The notes: generated from the letters alone by a model not told the origin. A DNA stretch of 32,622 nt from Oscillospiraceae bacterium (GCA_015067945.1 SVLM01000021.1:1-32622); one strand, 5' to 3'; shown: positions 23,327 to 31,135, counted from the stretch's first letter. A program made the numbers and translations.

Positions 23327-24198
23327 GTGTACCCATGGACAGCCAGTGCTATCTGTGCCACCTGCGGCGGCATGTGGGCAACGCCCGGGCACTGGGCGAC
23401 GAAGCCACCGCCACCACCTTTGCCAGGGAGCTGATGCAGCTGTACTTAGATGCTCCGGCGGATGCCGGTTCTCCTTGGTTTGGCCCGTGGCTGACAGCCT
23501 TGTACGAAAAATATTACGGCATCACCGGCGACCGTTTTCTGAAGGAAAAGCAGGATTCCAACCGCTTTGTCATGGCCCGAATGGACGCCATCCGGGATTT
23601 GGTGGAATCCCAGCCCGACCCGGTATACGCCGGTCTGCAATATGCAGTACTGGGCAATTACATCGATTTTTCCGCACTGCAGGGAGAAGTTAGCTTTGAA
23701 AAGCTGGACGAAATGCTGAAGACCGGTACATTGCTGGAGCTGGACCGGGACAATTACCGCCGGTTCTGTGCCGATTTGGAAAAGGGCAAAACCTTGCTTT
23801 ACGTGACGGACAATGCCGGAGAAATTGGTTTTGACCGGATTTGTGCCGAGCAGATCCATAAGAAATATCCCCACATTGCCATTACCTTCTGTGTCCGGGG
23901 CGGCCCTGCTGCCAACGATGCCCTCCGGGAGGATGCGGACGCAGTGGGCATTACCTTCCCCGTCATCGACAACGGCACCTGCGTTGCCGGCACCCAGCTG
24001 GATATGGTAAGCGAGGAAACCTTGACCGCCTTGCGGGAAAGTGACGTAGTGCTTTCCAAGGGTCAGGCCAATGTGGAAACCATGCTGGGCTGCGGCTACA
24101 ATATTTACTACGCATTTTTGATCAAATGCCAGCGGTTTATCACCCTGTTTGATAAGCCTAAGCTGACCCCCATGTTCCACCGGGAACGATCAGAATAA
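23323..24198 (+). CDS. DUF89/ARMT1-like metal-dependent phosphatase
   Basis: The DUF89 family are metal-dependent phosphatases proposed to remove damaged or surplus sugar phosphates and nucleotides. The 291-residue protein has the diagnostic DNAGEIGFD (163-171) and SKGQANVETM (245-254); the aspartates, asparagines and K246 around them form the metal and phosphate site. The N-terminus has CYLCHLRRHVGNAR, like the CxxC start of the bacterial and archaeal subgroup. The start overlaps the yhcH stop as ATGA. A convergent terminator follows the stop. The substrate is unknown; coupling to uridine kinase and a sugar-binding YhcH protein hints at a ribose or nucleoside-derived phosphate. Confidence 0.88.
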   Translation: MSVPMDSQCYLCHLRRHVGNARALGDEATATTFARELMQLYLDAPADAGSPWFGPWLTALYEKYYGITGDRFLKEKQDSNRFVMARMDAIRDLVESQPDPVYAGLQYAVLGNYIDFSALQGEVSFEKLDEMLKTGTLLELDRDNYRRFCADLEKGKTLLYVTDNAGEIGFDRICAEQIHKKYPHIAITFCVRGGPAANDALREDADAVGITFPVIDNGTCVAGTQLDMVSEETLTALRESDVVLSKGQANVETMLGCGYNIYYAFLIKCQRFITLFDKPKLTPMFHRERSE

Positions 24199-24205
24199 TA
24201 AACGA

Positions 24206-24245
24206 TAGGGGCCGGTGTGATCACCGGCCCCTACGAGTTTTTATT
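24206..24245. terminator. Terminator between convergent genes
   Basis: TAGGGGCCGGTG (24206-24217) pairs perfectly with CACCGGCCCCTA (24222-24233), followed by CGAGTTTTTATT on the plus strand. It separates the DUF89 gene from the oppositely oriented P-type ATPase. The stem also belongs to the GTAGGGG...CCCCTAC palindrome class found elsewhere in the window. Confidence 0.75.
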
Positions 24246-24250
24246 ACGAT

Positions 24251-26671
24251 TTACGTCTTTTTTCTGCGGAGGAAGCGCTTGCGAATCCACAGCACCAGCT
24301 TGTCGAACCAATCGAAGACCCGCTGCATGGCGAAAAACACCGTGGGGGTCATGATCAGCAGGGTCGCCATGACCAGCTGCACAGACATGGAGCTGGCCCG
24401 GAGTTCGAAGAAGCTGCCCAGCCATGTGAAGCACACCACCAAGGCCACCGCCATGGCGGCCCAAATGAGCTTGCGGAATTTGTCGAAGGGCTTACAGGTC
24501 TGGAACAGAACCAGCAGACCCACCACACCCAAAATCGCCGCACAAACCGTGGAAATCTGATCCAGCGGCAGGCCAAAGGCTACCATGTACGCCTGAGCAC
24601 CCAGCACCACAAAGATATTGGTCAGGCCGCCGGGGAACGCTTTTCTAAGCACGCCCCGGATAAAATGACCGCCAACACGCTCGTAATTGGGCTCCATAGC
24701 CAGGAAGAAGGACGGCACGCCAATGGTCAGCGCCGAGATCACGCTCAGGTGGAAGGGCACCATGGGATAGGTCCAGTTTGTCAGCAGCGAAATAAGAGAA
24801 AGGCCTAAGGAGAAGATATTCTTCACCAAAAATAGGGTTGCGGCTCTTTGGATATTGTTGATGACCCGGCGGCCTTCGCCCACGATGCCGGGCATGGCGG
24901 AGAAATCCGAGTTCAGCAGCACCAGCTGTGCCACCTGGCTGGCAGCCTGGGCACCGCTGGCCATGGCGATGCCGCAATCGGCCTCCTTCATGGCAAGCAC
25001 ATCGTTGACGCCGTCACCGGTCATGGCAACGGTATGCTTTTTCTTTTTCAATGCCCGGATCAGCTTCTTTTTCTTATCCGGGGTCACCCGTCCGAAGACG
25101 GTGTAATGATCCACTGCGTAGAGGAAATCCTCGTCTCTGTCCAGAGTATTGGCATCCACATAGTCTTCCGCGTTGGCGATGCCCGCACGCTTTGCCACCT
25201 CGGAAACCGTCACCGGGTTATCACCGGAAATGACCTTGATGGTCACGCCCTGCTGGGCAAAATAGGAGAAGGTTTCCGGTGCCTCCGGACGGATCCGGTT
25301 GGTCAGCAGCACCAGTGCCAAGGGCTCCAGTTGGTCAACATCCAATCGCTGGGCAGGCTTGCCGTAATACTGACTGATGAGCAGCACCCGGTAGCCTTTG
25401 CTGCCCCAGCTTTCCGCCGCTTCCCGGATCTCGCTGTAGCGGCTGCCCATGACAAACTCCGGTGCACCCACGATAAATGCACCCTCGTCGCGGAACACGG
25501 CAGCACTCCACTTGGTCTGGGAGGTGAAGGGGATCCGCTTGGTGCAGACCCAGTCTGTGCCGTTGGCGAACATTTCCGTCATGGCCTTGCCGGTGTCGTT
25601 TTCCGGCTCCTGGCCGGAATAAATGGCGGACAGAATTTGCTCTAAATACTCCGGCTCATCGTCGGTCAGCGGGATCACATTGTCCACTTCCATTTTTGCC
25701 TCGGTGATGGTGCCGGTTTTATCCACGCACAGCACATCCACCCGGGCCAGGGTCTCGATGCAGTTCATATCCTGCACCAAAACCTTATTTTTCGTCAATT
25801 TTAAGGCAGATGCCGCCATGGCAATGCTGGTCAGCAGGTACAGACCCTCGGGAATCATACCCACCAACGCACCGACCATGCCCTCGGCACTTTCCCGGAA
25901 GCTCTGTCCGCGAACCCAGAAGGCCTGGGAAAAGAGGGCAATACCAATGGGAATCAGGGCGATGCCCACAACCCGGATCAACCGATCCAGCGAACGCATC
26001 ATTTCGGACTTTGCCGCATGGGGATCGGCTTTGGCCTCTGCCGCCAGCCGTGCCGCGAAGGAATCACCGCCCACCCTTGTCAGCTGGGCTCTGGCTGAAC
26101 CGGCCACAACAAAGCTGCCGGATTTCAGCTCGTCACCCACCCGCTTGATGATGGCGTCTTCCTCGCCGGTGACCAGAGATTCATTGACCTGAAGCTCACC
26201 GCTGCGGACAATGCCATCGGCACAGATCTGATCGCCGGCCACAAATTCCACAATATCATCCCGGACCAGCAGGTCGGAACGCATTTTCACCACTTGTCCT
26301 TCCCGGATGGTGCGGATTTGCTGTGCCGCCACCAGCGTCAGCCGATCCACTGCCCGCTTGGCCCGGATTTCCTGATAACAGCCGATGACCGTGTTGCAGA
26401 CCACAATCACCAGGAAGGTCATATTTTTCACGGACGAGCCCGCAATCAGCAGGAACACCGCCATGATGATGAACACGAAGTTAAAGAAGGTCAGCGTATT
26501 TTGGAGCAGGATCTCCTTTTCCGTACGGGATGCACTTTCCGGTGCTCCGTTGGCCCAGCCGCCTTTTTTTCGTTCTGATGCCTGCACAGCGGTCAAGCCC
26601 TGTTGGGGATCGGCCTCGAATACCGGAATCTCTTCCCGCAGCGGCTGCTGGGGTTCATTTTTCTTCAGCAC
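24251..26671 (-). CDS. Cation-transporting P-type ATPase, Exp7-like
   Basis: The 806-residue membrane pump has an actuator TGE (168-170), M4 motif MIPEGLYLLTS (272-282), the phosphorylated D317 in DKTGT, and hinge motif TGDGVNDVLAMKEADCGIAM. About eight to ten hydrophobic segments flank these. The PEGL in M4 and the sequence SALTIGVPSFFLAMEPN in M6 match the Exp7 group of P-type ATPases in Firmicutes; M6 lacks the acidic residue of classical Ca or Mg pumps, so the ion is uncertain. The start is GTG at 26671, set by a perfect AAAGGAGG eight bases upstream. It has its own promoter at 26719-26747 and is transcribed alone. Confidence 0.9.
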   Translation of the reverse strand: MLKKNEPQQPLREEIPVFEADPQQGLTAVQASERKKGGWANGAPESASRTEKEILLQNTLTFFNFVFIIMAVFLLIAGSSVKNMTFLVIVVCNTVIGCYQEIRAKRAVDRLTLVAAQQIRTIREGQVVKMRSDLLVRDDIVEFVAGDQICADGIVRSGELQVNESLVTGEEDAIIKRVGDELKSGSFVVAGSARAQLTRVGGDSFAARLAAEAKADPHAAKSEMMRSLDRLIRVVGIALIPIGIALFSQAFWVRGQSFRESAEGMVGALVGMIPEGLYLLTSIAMAASALKLTKNKVLVQDMNCIETLARVDVLCVDKTGTITEAKMEVDNVIPLTDDEPEYLEQILSAIYSGQEPENDTGKAMTEMFANGTDWVCTKRIPFTSQTKWSAAVFRDEGAFIVGAPEFVMGSRYSEIREAAESWGSKGYRVLLISQYYGKPAQRLDVDQLEPLALVLLTNRIRPEAPETFSYFAQQGVTIKVISGDNPVTVSEVAKRAGIANAEDYVDANTLDRDEDFLYAVDHYTVFGRVTPDKKKKLIRALKKKKHTVAMTGDGVNDVLAMKEADCGIAMASGAQAASQVAQLVLLNSDFSAMPGIVGEGRRVINNIQRAATLFLVKNIFSLGLSLISLLTNWTYPMVPFHLSVISALTIGVPSFFLAMEPNYERVGGHFIRGVLRKAFPGGLTNIFVVLGAQAYMVAFGLPLDQISTVCAAILGVVGLLVLFQTCKPFDKFRKLIWAAMAVALVVCFTWLGSFFELRASSMSVQLVMATLLIMTPTVFFAMQRVFDWFDKLVLWIRKRFLRRKKT

Positions 26672-26718
26672 GGCGTTGGCCTCCTTTCGTCAAACGGAAT
26701 ATTTCCGCCTTTTTCTTT

Positions 26719-26747
26719 ATCATATCACAGTTTTTTCTCCGGGTAAA
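26719..26747 (-). promoter_or_regulatory. Promoter of the P-type ATPase gene
   Basis: Minus-strand TTTACC (26747-26742), 17 bases, TATGAT (26724-26719); the transcript leader would be about 40 bases. It lies back to back with the plus-strand promoter at 26758. Confidence 0.55.
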
Positions 26748-26757
26748 GCAGACCCGC

Positions 26758-26786
26758 TTGAGAAATGGAAAAAAAGATGGTAAAAT
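26758..26786 (+). promoter_or_regulatory. Promoter of the radical SAM gene
   Basis: TTGAGA (26758-26763), a 17-base spacer and TAAAAT (26781-26786), 5 of 6 in each box. The transcript would begin just before the family C repeat, which then forms most of its 5' leader. Confidence 0.6.
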
Positions 26787-26804
26787 AATACTAAAATGTG
26801 CTTT

Positions 26805-26923
26805 GTAGGGGAGGGTCTTGACCCTCCCACCCAAAATAGACAACAATTATAGGGAGGGTCTATTTTTTGTTGAGATTGCTAACGCAATCAACAATTTATA
26901 TTCGCTTTGCTACCCTCCCCTAC
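26805..26923. repeat. Dispersed palindromic repeat, family C (copy 4, with internal module)
   Basis: The left arm GTAGGGGAGGGTCTTGACCC and right end TACCCTCCCCTAC enclose an enlarged centre. A second arm AGGGAGGGTC (26851-26860) is followed by the module ATTGCTAACGCAAT...ATTCGCTTTGCTAC, which is homologous to the centre of family B copies 1 and 5. So an outer family C repeat carries the inner sequence of family B. Confidence 0.75.
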
Positions 26924-26947
26924 ACAATGTTCCGAAAGGAGCCGGTT

Positions 26948-27805
26948 ATGGACTATACAAACTGCAAACTGTGTCCTCGCGGCTGCGGCGTGGATCGCAC
27001 TGCGGGTCAGACCGGATTCTGCCGCTGCGGCGACACCGCACTGGTGGCCAAAGCCATGCTCCACCACTGGGAAGAACCGGCCCTGGCGGGCCCCGGTGGC
27101 AGCGGTGCCATCTTCTTTGGCGGCTGCTCCCTTGGCTGCAAATACTGCCAAAACGCCGCCATATCCGGCACACCGGTGGGTCAGCCGGTGGACAGTGCAG
27201 GATTGCGGAAGATGATGGAAGATCTCATCGCCCAGGGTGCGGAAAATATCGATCTGGTGACTCCGGGGCATTTTCTGCCCACCATAGTGCCGGCTCTTGC
27301 GGAAAAGCTCTCCGTGCCGGTGGTGTACAACTGCGGCGGCTACGAATCCCCGGAGGCCTTGGCCTTGCTGGAGGGCAAGGTGGATATTTATCTGCCGGAT
27401 TTGAAATATGCCGATTCCGCCCTTGCCCGGCAGTTATCCAACGCACCGGATTATTTTCCCGTTGCTGCCCAAGCCATCCGTGAGATGTTCCGGCAGGTGG
27501 GCCCGGTAAAATGGCAGGGAGAGAAATTGGTGTCCGGCGTGGTGGTCCGTCATCTGATTCTGCCGGGTCATACAGAAAATTCCCTGAAGGTGCTGGATTG
27601 GATCGGGGAGAATTTTGCTCCCGGGGAGGTTTTGGTGAGCCTGATGCGGCAGTACACCCCCATGGGTGGTTTGCCAGCCCCCTTTGACCGCCGGATCACC
27701 GACGATGAGTACGACAGCGTGCTCAGTTGGATGTATTTGAACAATTTGGAGGGCTTCACCCAGGAGGCCACCGCCGCAGATTCCGCCTTTATTCCGGATT
27801 TTTAA
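26948..27805 (+). CDS. Radical SAM protein of the pyruvate formate-lyase activase-like family
   Basis: The 285-residue protein carries the radical SAM cluster motif C60-x3-C64-x2-C67 in GGCSLGCKYCQN and later YNCGGYESPEAL and DIYLPDLKYAD, typical of PflA-like proteins of the COG1313 type. The N-terminus has five more cysteines (C6, C9, C13, C25, C27 in CKLCPRGCGVDR and GFCRCG), likely a second cluster or zinc site. The ATG at 26948 behind GAAAGGAGCCGG is chosen over an earlier in-frame start inside the repeat. No partner glycyl radical enzyme is nearby, so the target is unknown. It is probably expressed alone. Confidence 0.9.
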   Translation: MDYTNCKLCPRGCGVDRTAGQTGFCRCGDTALVAKAMLHHWEEPALAGPGGSGAIFFGGCSLGCKYCQNAAISGTPVGQPVDSAGLRKMMEDLIAQGAENIDLVTPGHFLPTIVPALAEKLSVPVVYNCGGYESPEALALLEGKVDIYLPDLKYADSALARQLSNAPDYFPVAAQAIREMFRQVGPVKWQGEKLVSGVVVRHLILPGHTENSLKVLDWIGENFAPGEVLVSLMRQYTPMGGLPAPFDRRITDDEYDSVLSWMYLNNLEGFTQEATAADSAFIPDF

Positions 27806-27850
27806 AAAACGCTGTCGTTCCGCTCAGAATGACGATGGGTGGGAGGTTTT

Positions 27851-27871
27851 GCGGACGAGCAATGCTCGCCC
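27851..27871. repeat. Short palindromic repeat, family D (copy 3)
   Basis: GCGGACGAGCAATGCTCGCC, the inverse of the copy at 160-179. Just before it, at 27811-27833, CGCTCAGAATGAC is a right-end fragment of family A. Confidence 0.55.
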
Positions 27872-27898
27872 TGCACCTAACTGCGGAAAATAATTTGT

Positions 27899-27969
27899 GT
27901 AGGGGAGGGTCTTGACCCTCCCACCAGCATTGTACCACAATCAAAGGGAGGGTCAAGACCCTCCCCTAC
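27899..27969. repeat. Dispersed palindromic repeat, family C (copy 5)
   Basis: Arms GTAGGGGAGGGTCTTGACCC and GGGTCAAGACCCTCCCCTAC around a 24-base centre, in the convergent gap between the radical SAM and DUF4349 genes. Confidence 0.8.
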
Positions 27970-27973
27970 GCCA

Positions 27974-28065
27974 TGTTATTCCGAGCGAAGCTGCGGTAGC
28001 TGCGAAGTCGAGGAATCTATGCTCTGTCGTAAGGAACGGATCCTTCGACTTCACTTAGGATGACA
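27974..28065. repeat. Dispersed palindromic repeat, family A (copy 4, diverged)
   Basis: TGTTATTCCGAGCGAAGC...GAGGAATC and ACGGATCCTTCGACTTC...TAGGATGACA keep the family A layout with changes. It directly adjoins the hairpin at 28068-28092. Confidence 0.65.
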
Positions 28066-28067
28066 AT

Positions 28068-28092
28068 ACCCCCACCGTTTGACGGTGGGGGT
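28068..28092 (-). terminator. Hairpin after the DUF4349 gene, probable terminator
   Basis: ACCCCCACCG (28068-28077) pairs with CGGTGGGGGT (28083-28092). It lies 8 bases past the stop on the minus strand. The T-tract is poor (ATTGTC), so termination may be partial. Confidence 0.5.
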
Positions 28093-28100
28093 TACTATCA

Positions 28101-28991
28101 TTAAGGCGTATCCTTTTCCGTGTCGGAGGCTTGTTTTTTGCTCTTTTTCCGTTTGTTGATTCGAAGGATCAGCACGATTACCAAAGCCATTACACCAATC
28201 AAAGCAATATAGGGGATGGCGATTACCACAAACACAAACAGCTCCACAATCAGATCGCCTACACCCTTCAGGCTCTTGGTGAAGCCTGTACCGATCCGTT
28301 GCCAGATGTTTTCCGGTTCGTTAACCTCGGTAAACTCCTTTACTTCCTCGATGCTTAGATGAATGGTGGCGTAATCCACCTGATTGTCCAACACCCGCAG
28401 AGCAGATGTCACTTTTTCCAGTTCCGTACGCACGTCGGTCAGACGTTTTTCAACAGTCAGCAGATCGTCCAAGGTTTTCGCCTGGGTCATCAGCTCCAAC
28501 AGGCGGGTTTCCTCTGCCTGCAATGCCTTCATGCGGCTTTCTGTGGACACATAATTGAGGGTAACATCCTCCACCTTTTTCTGGGAGGAAACAACATTGG
28601 TCAGCTCGCCGACCTTGTCGATAAAGGCATCCAGATCCTTGGCAGGAATACGCACCGTGACGCTGGCACTGCGGTATCGCTTGTTGCTGTAGGAACTGCC
28701 GTTTTGCACATTGGAGTTTTCAATATAGCCACCCAGCTGAGCAATGCGGCTGTCGATCTGCTGCAGTACCGTGTCCAGATTTTCTGTTTCAACCTGCATA
28801 TTCACAGTCTGGATGAGCTTGCGGTTTTCCGGCAGAGCGATGGCACTTTCTGCGTCCAGGGCACCTTCTTCTTTGGCAAGGTAGTCGTTGGACATTCCGG
28901 AGTCTGCGGTATAATCCATAGCGGAGCAGCCGGCCATGCCAAGCAAAATCAGAACACACAGTACCAATGCAATCAGTTTTCTAGCTTTCAT
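28101..28991 (-). CDS. DUF4349 domain lipoprotein
   Basis: The 296-residue protein has a type II signal peptide with lipobox LGMAGC (C22), so it should be a lipoprotein anchored outside the membrane. The middle (about 57-225) is the DUF4349 region: RKLIQTVNMQVETENLD, GGYIENSNV, then a long helical coiled coil rich in Glu, Leu and Lys (LQAEETRLLELMTQAKTLDDLLTVEKRLTDV in outline). A membrane segment (about 246-277) and a basic tail end the protein. Both ends are therefore membrane-linked, with the coiled coil outside. Function is unknown for the family. GGAGGAAAAGAT precedes the ATG and a good promoter is at 29032-29060. Confidence 0.9.
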   Translation of the reverse strand: MKARKLIALVLCVLILLGMAGCSAMDYTADSGMSNDYLAKEEGALDAESAIALPENRKLIQTVNMQVETENLDTVLQQIDSRIAQLGGYIENSNVQNGSSYSNKRYRSASVTVRIPAKDLDAFIDKVGELTNVVSSQKKVEDVTLNYVSTESRMKALQAEETRLLELMTQAKTLDDLLTVEKRLTDVRTELEKVTSALRVLDNQVDYATIHLSIEEVKEFTEVNEPENIWQRIGTGFTKSLKGVGDLIVELFVFVVIAIPYIALIGVMALVIVLILRINKRKKSKKQASDTEKDTP

Positions 28992-29031
28992 ATCTTTTCC
29001 TCCTTTTCTTTATGTTGATCTCTATATCTTG

Positions 29032-29060
29032 AATATAGCATAGGCAAAAGGATTATGCAA
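29032..29060 (-). promoter_or_regulatory. Promoter of the DUF4349 lipoprotein gene
   Basis: Minus-strand TTGCAT (29060-29055), 17 bases, TATATT (29037-29032), 40 bases before the ATG. Confidence 0.6.
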
Positions 29061-29076
29061 TCACTTTTTGGAGCGA

Positions 29077-29115
29077 GCCTCCCCTACGCCCCCCGGTAGG
29101 GCCTGTAGGGGAGGC
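29077..29115. repeat. Short palindrome of the GTAGGGGAGGC class
   Basis: GCCTCCCCTAC (29077-29087) and GTAGGGGAGGC (29105-29115) are perfect inverted copies, related to the outer ends of family C. Confidence 0.6.
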
Positions 29116-29130
29116 CATTGGTCGTCCGTT

Positions 29131-29275
29131 TGTCATTGCGAGGCCTGAAAGGCCGTGGCAATCTCCTTGTTGTTTCTCCTGACCGGGAGATTGCCACGTC
29201 GGGCTTTGCATTTCTATTGTAATTGCTTACCGCAATTGTTGATTTAGAATCGCTTCGCTACTCCTCGCAATGACA
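29131..29275. repeat. Dispersed palindromic repeat, family B (copy 5, with internal module)
   Basis: TGTCATTGCGAGGCC and CTACTCCTCGCAATGACA are the ends; GTGGCAATCTCC and GAGATTGCCACG form the inner pair. The interior from 29199 on is nearly identical to that of copy 1 at 4211, about 25 kb away, differing by one inserted C and one base change. Confidence 0.8.
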
Positions 29276-29289
29276 AGTATATTATAGGG

Positions 29290-29319
29290 AAACGGATCCT
29301 TCGATTTCGCTCAGGATGT
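29290..29319. repeat. Family A repeat, right-half fragment
   Basis: AACGGATCCTTCGATTTCGC then TCAGGATGTC matches the right half of family A. It runs directly into the terminator hairpin at 29320. Confidence 0.6.
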
Positions 29320-29350
29320 CAACGCCCCCACCGAAACGGTGGGGGCGTTG
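29320..29350 (-). terminator. Perfect hairpin after the ADP-ribosylglycohydrolase gene
   Basis: CAACGCCCCCACCG (29320-29333) and CGGTGGGGGCGTTG (29337-29350) pair without mismatch around AAA, 14 bases past the stop. No strong T-tract follows on the minus strand. The core CCCCCACCG equals that of the hairpin at 28068. Confidence 0.6.
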
Positions 29351-29364
29351 ACCTTTATAAGGAG

Positions 29365-30144
29365 TTATTCTCCGCATTCGGAAAGGTACTCCAACAGGGT
29401 ATCATCCAAATGGGACATGGCGGCGGTCTGGATATGCTCCGGGATGCCCCAGTAAGCCTCCGCAATGGAGCCGGCAATGGCGGCCTGAGTGTCGCAGTCA
29501 CCGCCCAGAGATATTGCGTTGCGAACGGTGTCCTCAAAATTCTCTGCCTCCAGGAAGCAGACGATGGCCTGGGGGACGCTGCCCTCGCAGGTCACATCAA
29601 ACCGGTATCCCGGACGAATGGCATCCAGGGTGAAACCCAGGTCGTAGTATTGCTCTTCTATGTACTGCCGGATCTCCTCCTTGTCCGCACCGTTGCGGGC
29701 CAGGAAAATCGCGGCAGCCACAGCCTGAGCACCGCGGATGCCGTCCGGATGGTCGTGGGTGACTTCCGCACTCCATTTGGCCAGGCGTTCCGCCTCCTCC
29801 AGGGTTTCTGAAACCCATGCCACGGGGGATACCCGCATGGCAGAACCGTTGCCGTAGCTGCCGTAGGCTTCGGCATCGTCCCGCATCAGCCAATCCTGAA
29901 ACATATCGCCGTAGCTGGCGTCCGGGTACAGCCGGCCAAGCTCGCGCATTTTTTCCACAAGTACATTTTTAAAGTCGTATTCACTGGAGCAGTCCGCTTC
30001 CGCACAAGCACAGCCCACGGCGATGGTCATGATACTGTCATCGGTGGCCTGACACCCCGGTGCAAACAAGAGGAAGTCCTTGGTTTTCGGGGAGCCAAAC
30101 TCGTAAGGGGAGCCGATAATATCGCCAATAATCGCACCAAGCAT
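29365..30144 (-). CDS. ADP-ribosylglycohydrolase family protein
   Basis: Members remove ADP-ribose from proteins or small molecules using a binuclear Mg site. The 259-residue protein shows the metal motifs GDIIGSPYE (7-15), TDDSIMT (34-40) and a C-terminal GGDCDTQAA, all expected. HDHPDGIRGAQAVAAAIFLA is the conserved central helix region. A longer frame to 30201 exists, but the ATG at 30144 with GAAGGAGAAAGAA upstream gives the usual MLGAIIGDIIG start. No DraT-like ADP-ribosyltransferase is nearby, so the target is open; nitrogenase control (DraG) is unlikely without nif genes. It is divergent from the SGNH hydrolase gene. Confidence 0.92.
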   Translation of the reverse strand: MLGAIIGDIIGSPYEFGSPKTKDFLLFAPGCQATDDSIMTIAVGCACAEADCSSEYDFKNVLVEKMRELGRLYPDASYGDMFQDWLMRDDAEAYGSYGNGSAMRVSPVAWVSETLEEAERLAKWSAEVTHDHPDGIRGAQAVAAAIFLARNGADKEEIRQYIEEQYYDLGFTLDAIRPGYRFDVTCEGSVPQAIVCFLEAENFEDTVRNAISLGGDCDTQAAIAGSIAEAYWGIPEHIQTAAMSHLDDTLLEYLSECGE

Positions 30145-30191
30145 ATTTCTTTCTCCTTCAGGATTTTGAGATTTTCTGTAGGGGCAGTATG

Positions 30192-30221
30192 ATTGTATCA
30201 AAGCGGTTGCCGCATTGTCAA
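30192..30221 (-). promoter_or_regulatory. Promoter of the ADP-ribosylglycohydrolase gene
   Basis: Minus-strand TTGACA (30221-30216), 18 bases, TACAAT (30197-30192): a perfect -35 and a 5 of 6 -10. Confidence 0.75.
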
Positions 30222-30251
30222 CAGCTCTGCACAGTGGCTGAGGATTCTTGG

Positions 30252-30280
30252 TTGCTATTGTGCAATTTTTGTGATATAAT
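30252..30280 (+). promoter_or_regulatory. Promoter of the SGNH hydrolase gene
   Basis: TTGCTA (30252-30257), 17 bases, TATAAT (30275-30280), ending 29 bases before the ATG. Confidence 0.75.
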
Positions 30281-30309
30281 AGATGAAATTATAAACGGAG
30301 GCTTTTCCT

Positions 30310-30987
30310 ATGAACATAAAAGGGTTTAAAGTCAATTTTCTTGGTGACAGCATTACCGAGGGCGTGGGCGTTACCGATGTTGTGCATAACCGGTATCACG
30401 CACGGCTGAAAGAGCTGTGCCAGCTTTCCGCAGTGACGCACTACGGCGTCAGCGGCACCCGCATTGCCCACCAGAGCCGTGCCAGCGAGACTCCCCGGTT
30501 TGATCTGTGCTTCTGCGGCCGGGTTTACAATATGGATACTACGGCTGATATGGTGGTTGTGTACGGCGGCGTCAATGACTACATCCACGGCGATGCACCC
30601 TTCGGCGAAATCGGCGATACTACCCCTGCTACCTTCTGCGGTGGTGTGTATTTCCTGATGAATTACCTGAAGGAAAACTATGCAGGCAAACCCATCATTT
30701 TCATGACCCCTGCCCGGATGTTCCTGCGGCATGAGGTGGACGATCAGTTCCCCTCTACCCACGCAAGAAAGTGGGTGCCCGGCAAGGAGCTGGTGGCTTA
30801 TGTGGATGTGATTATCGAAACCGGCAAGCAGTTCGGCATCCCCGTGCTGGATATGTACCGTACCTTGGGCCTGGATCCCCACGACGAAAAAGTGTTTGAG
30901 GCCTACACGGTGGACGGCCTGCACTTCAACGATGCCGGCCACGCTATCATCGCCCAGCGGCTGAAGGAGTTTATCGAAGCTCTGTAA
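30310..30987 (+). CDS. SGNH/GDSL hydrolase family protein
   Basis: The 225-residue protein is an esterase or acyl hydrolase of the SGNH fold. Block I is FLGDSITEG (10-18) with nucleophile S14, block III is VVVYGGVNDY with the oxyanion Asn, and block V is DGLHFNDAGH with the catalytic Asp and His. No signal peptide is present, so it acts in the cytoplasm, perhaps on acylated sugars or lysophospholipids. CGGAGGCTTTTCCT precedes the ATG. It is a single-gene unit with a clear promoter and the strongest terminator in the window just downstream. Confidence 0.9.
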   Translation: MNIKGFKVNFLGDSITEGVGVTDVVHNRYHARLKELCQLSAVTHYGVSGTRIAHQSRASETPRFDLCFCGRVYNMDTTADMVVVYGGVNDYIHGDAPFGEIGDTTPATFCGGVYFLMNYLKENYAGKPIIFMTPARMFLRHEVDDQFPSTHARKWVPGKELVAYVDVIIETGKQFGIPVLDMYRTLGLDPHDEKVFEAYTVDGLHFNDAGHAIIAQRLKEFIEAL

Positions 30988-31026
30988 CGGATAGTAAAAT
31001 CCCCTCGGAATCCTGAAGATATAAGA

Positions 31027-31072
31027 TAAAGGTAGACAACATGGTGGTTTTCCATGTGTCTACCTTTATTTT
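31027..31072 (+). terminator. Strong intrinsic terminator after the SGNH gene
   Basis: TAAAGGTAGAC-A-ACATGG (31027-31044) pairs with CCATGT-GTCTACCTTTA (31052-31068), with TTTTA following. A-rich sequence on the other flank could let it work in both directions. Confidence 0.85.
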
Positions 31073-31135
31073 ACAGTTTCAACAACCGAGTGGCGATGAT
31101 AGTTTTTTGACGGGAACAAACAGCGTTTCCTAGGG

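Noticed and set aside
13944..28000. Spaced copies of the GTAGGGGAGGGTC repeat as a possible CRISPR-like array
   Set aside because: Copies lie kilobases apart at gene borders with inverted arms and no regular spacers or cas genes; they are dispersed palindromic repeats.
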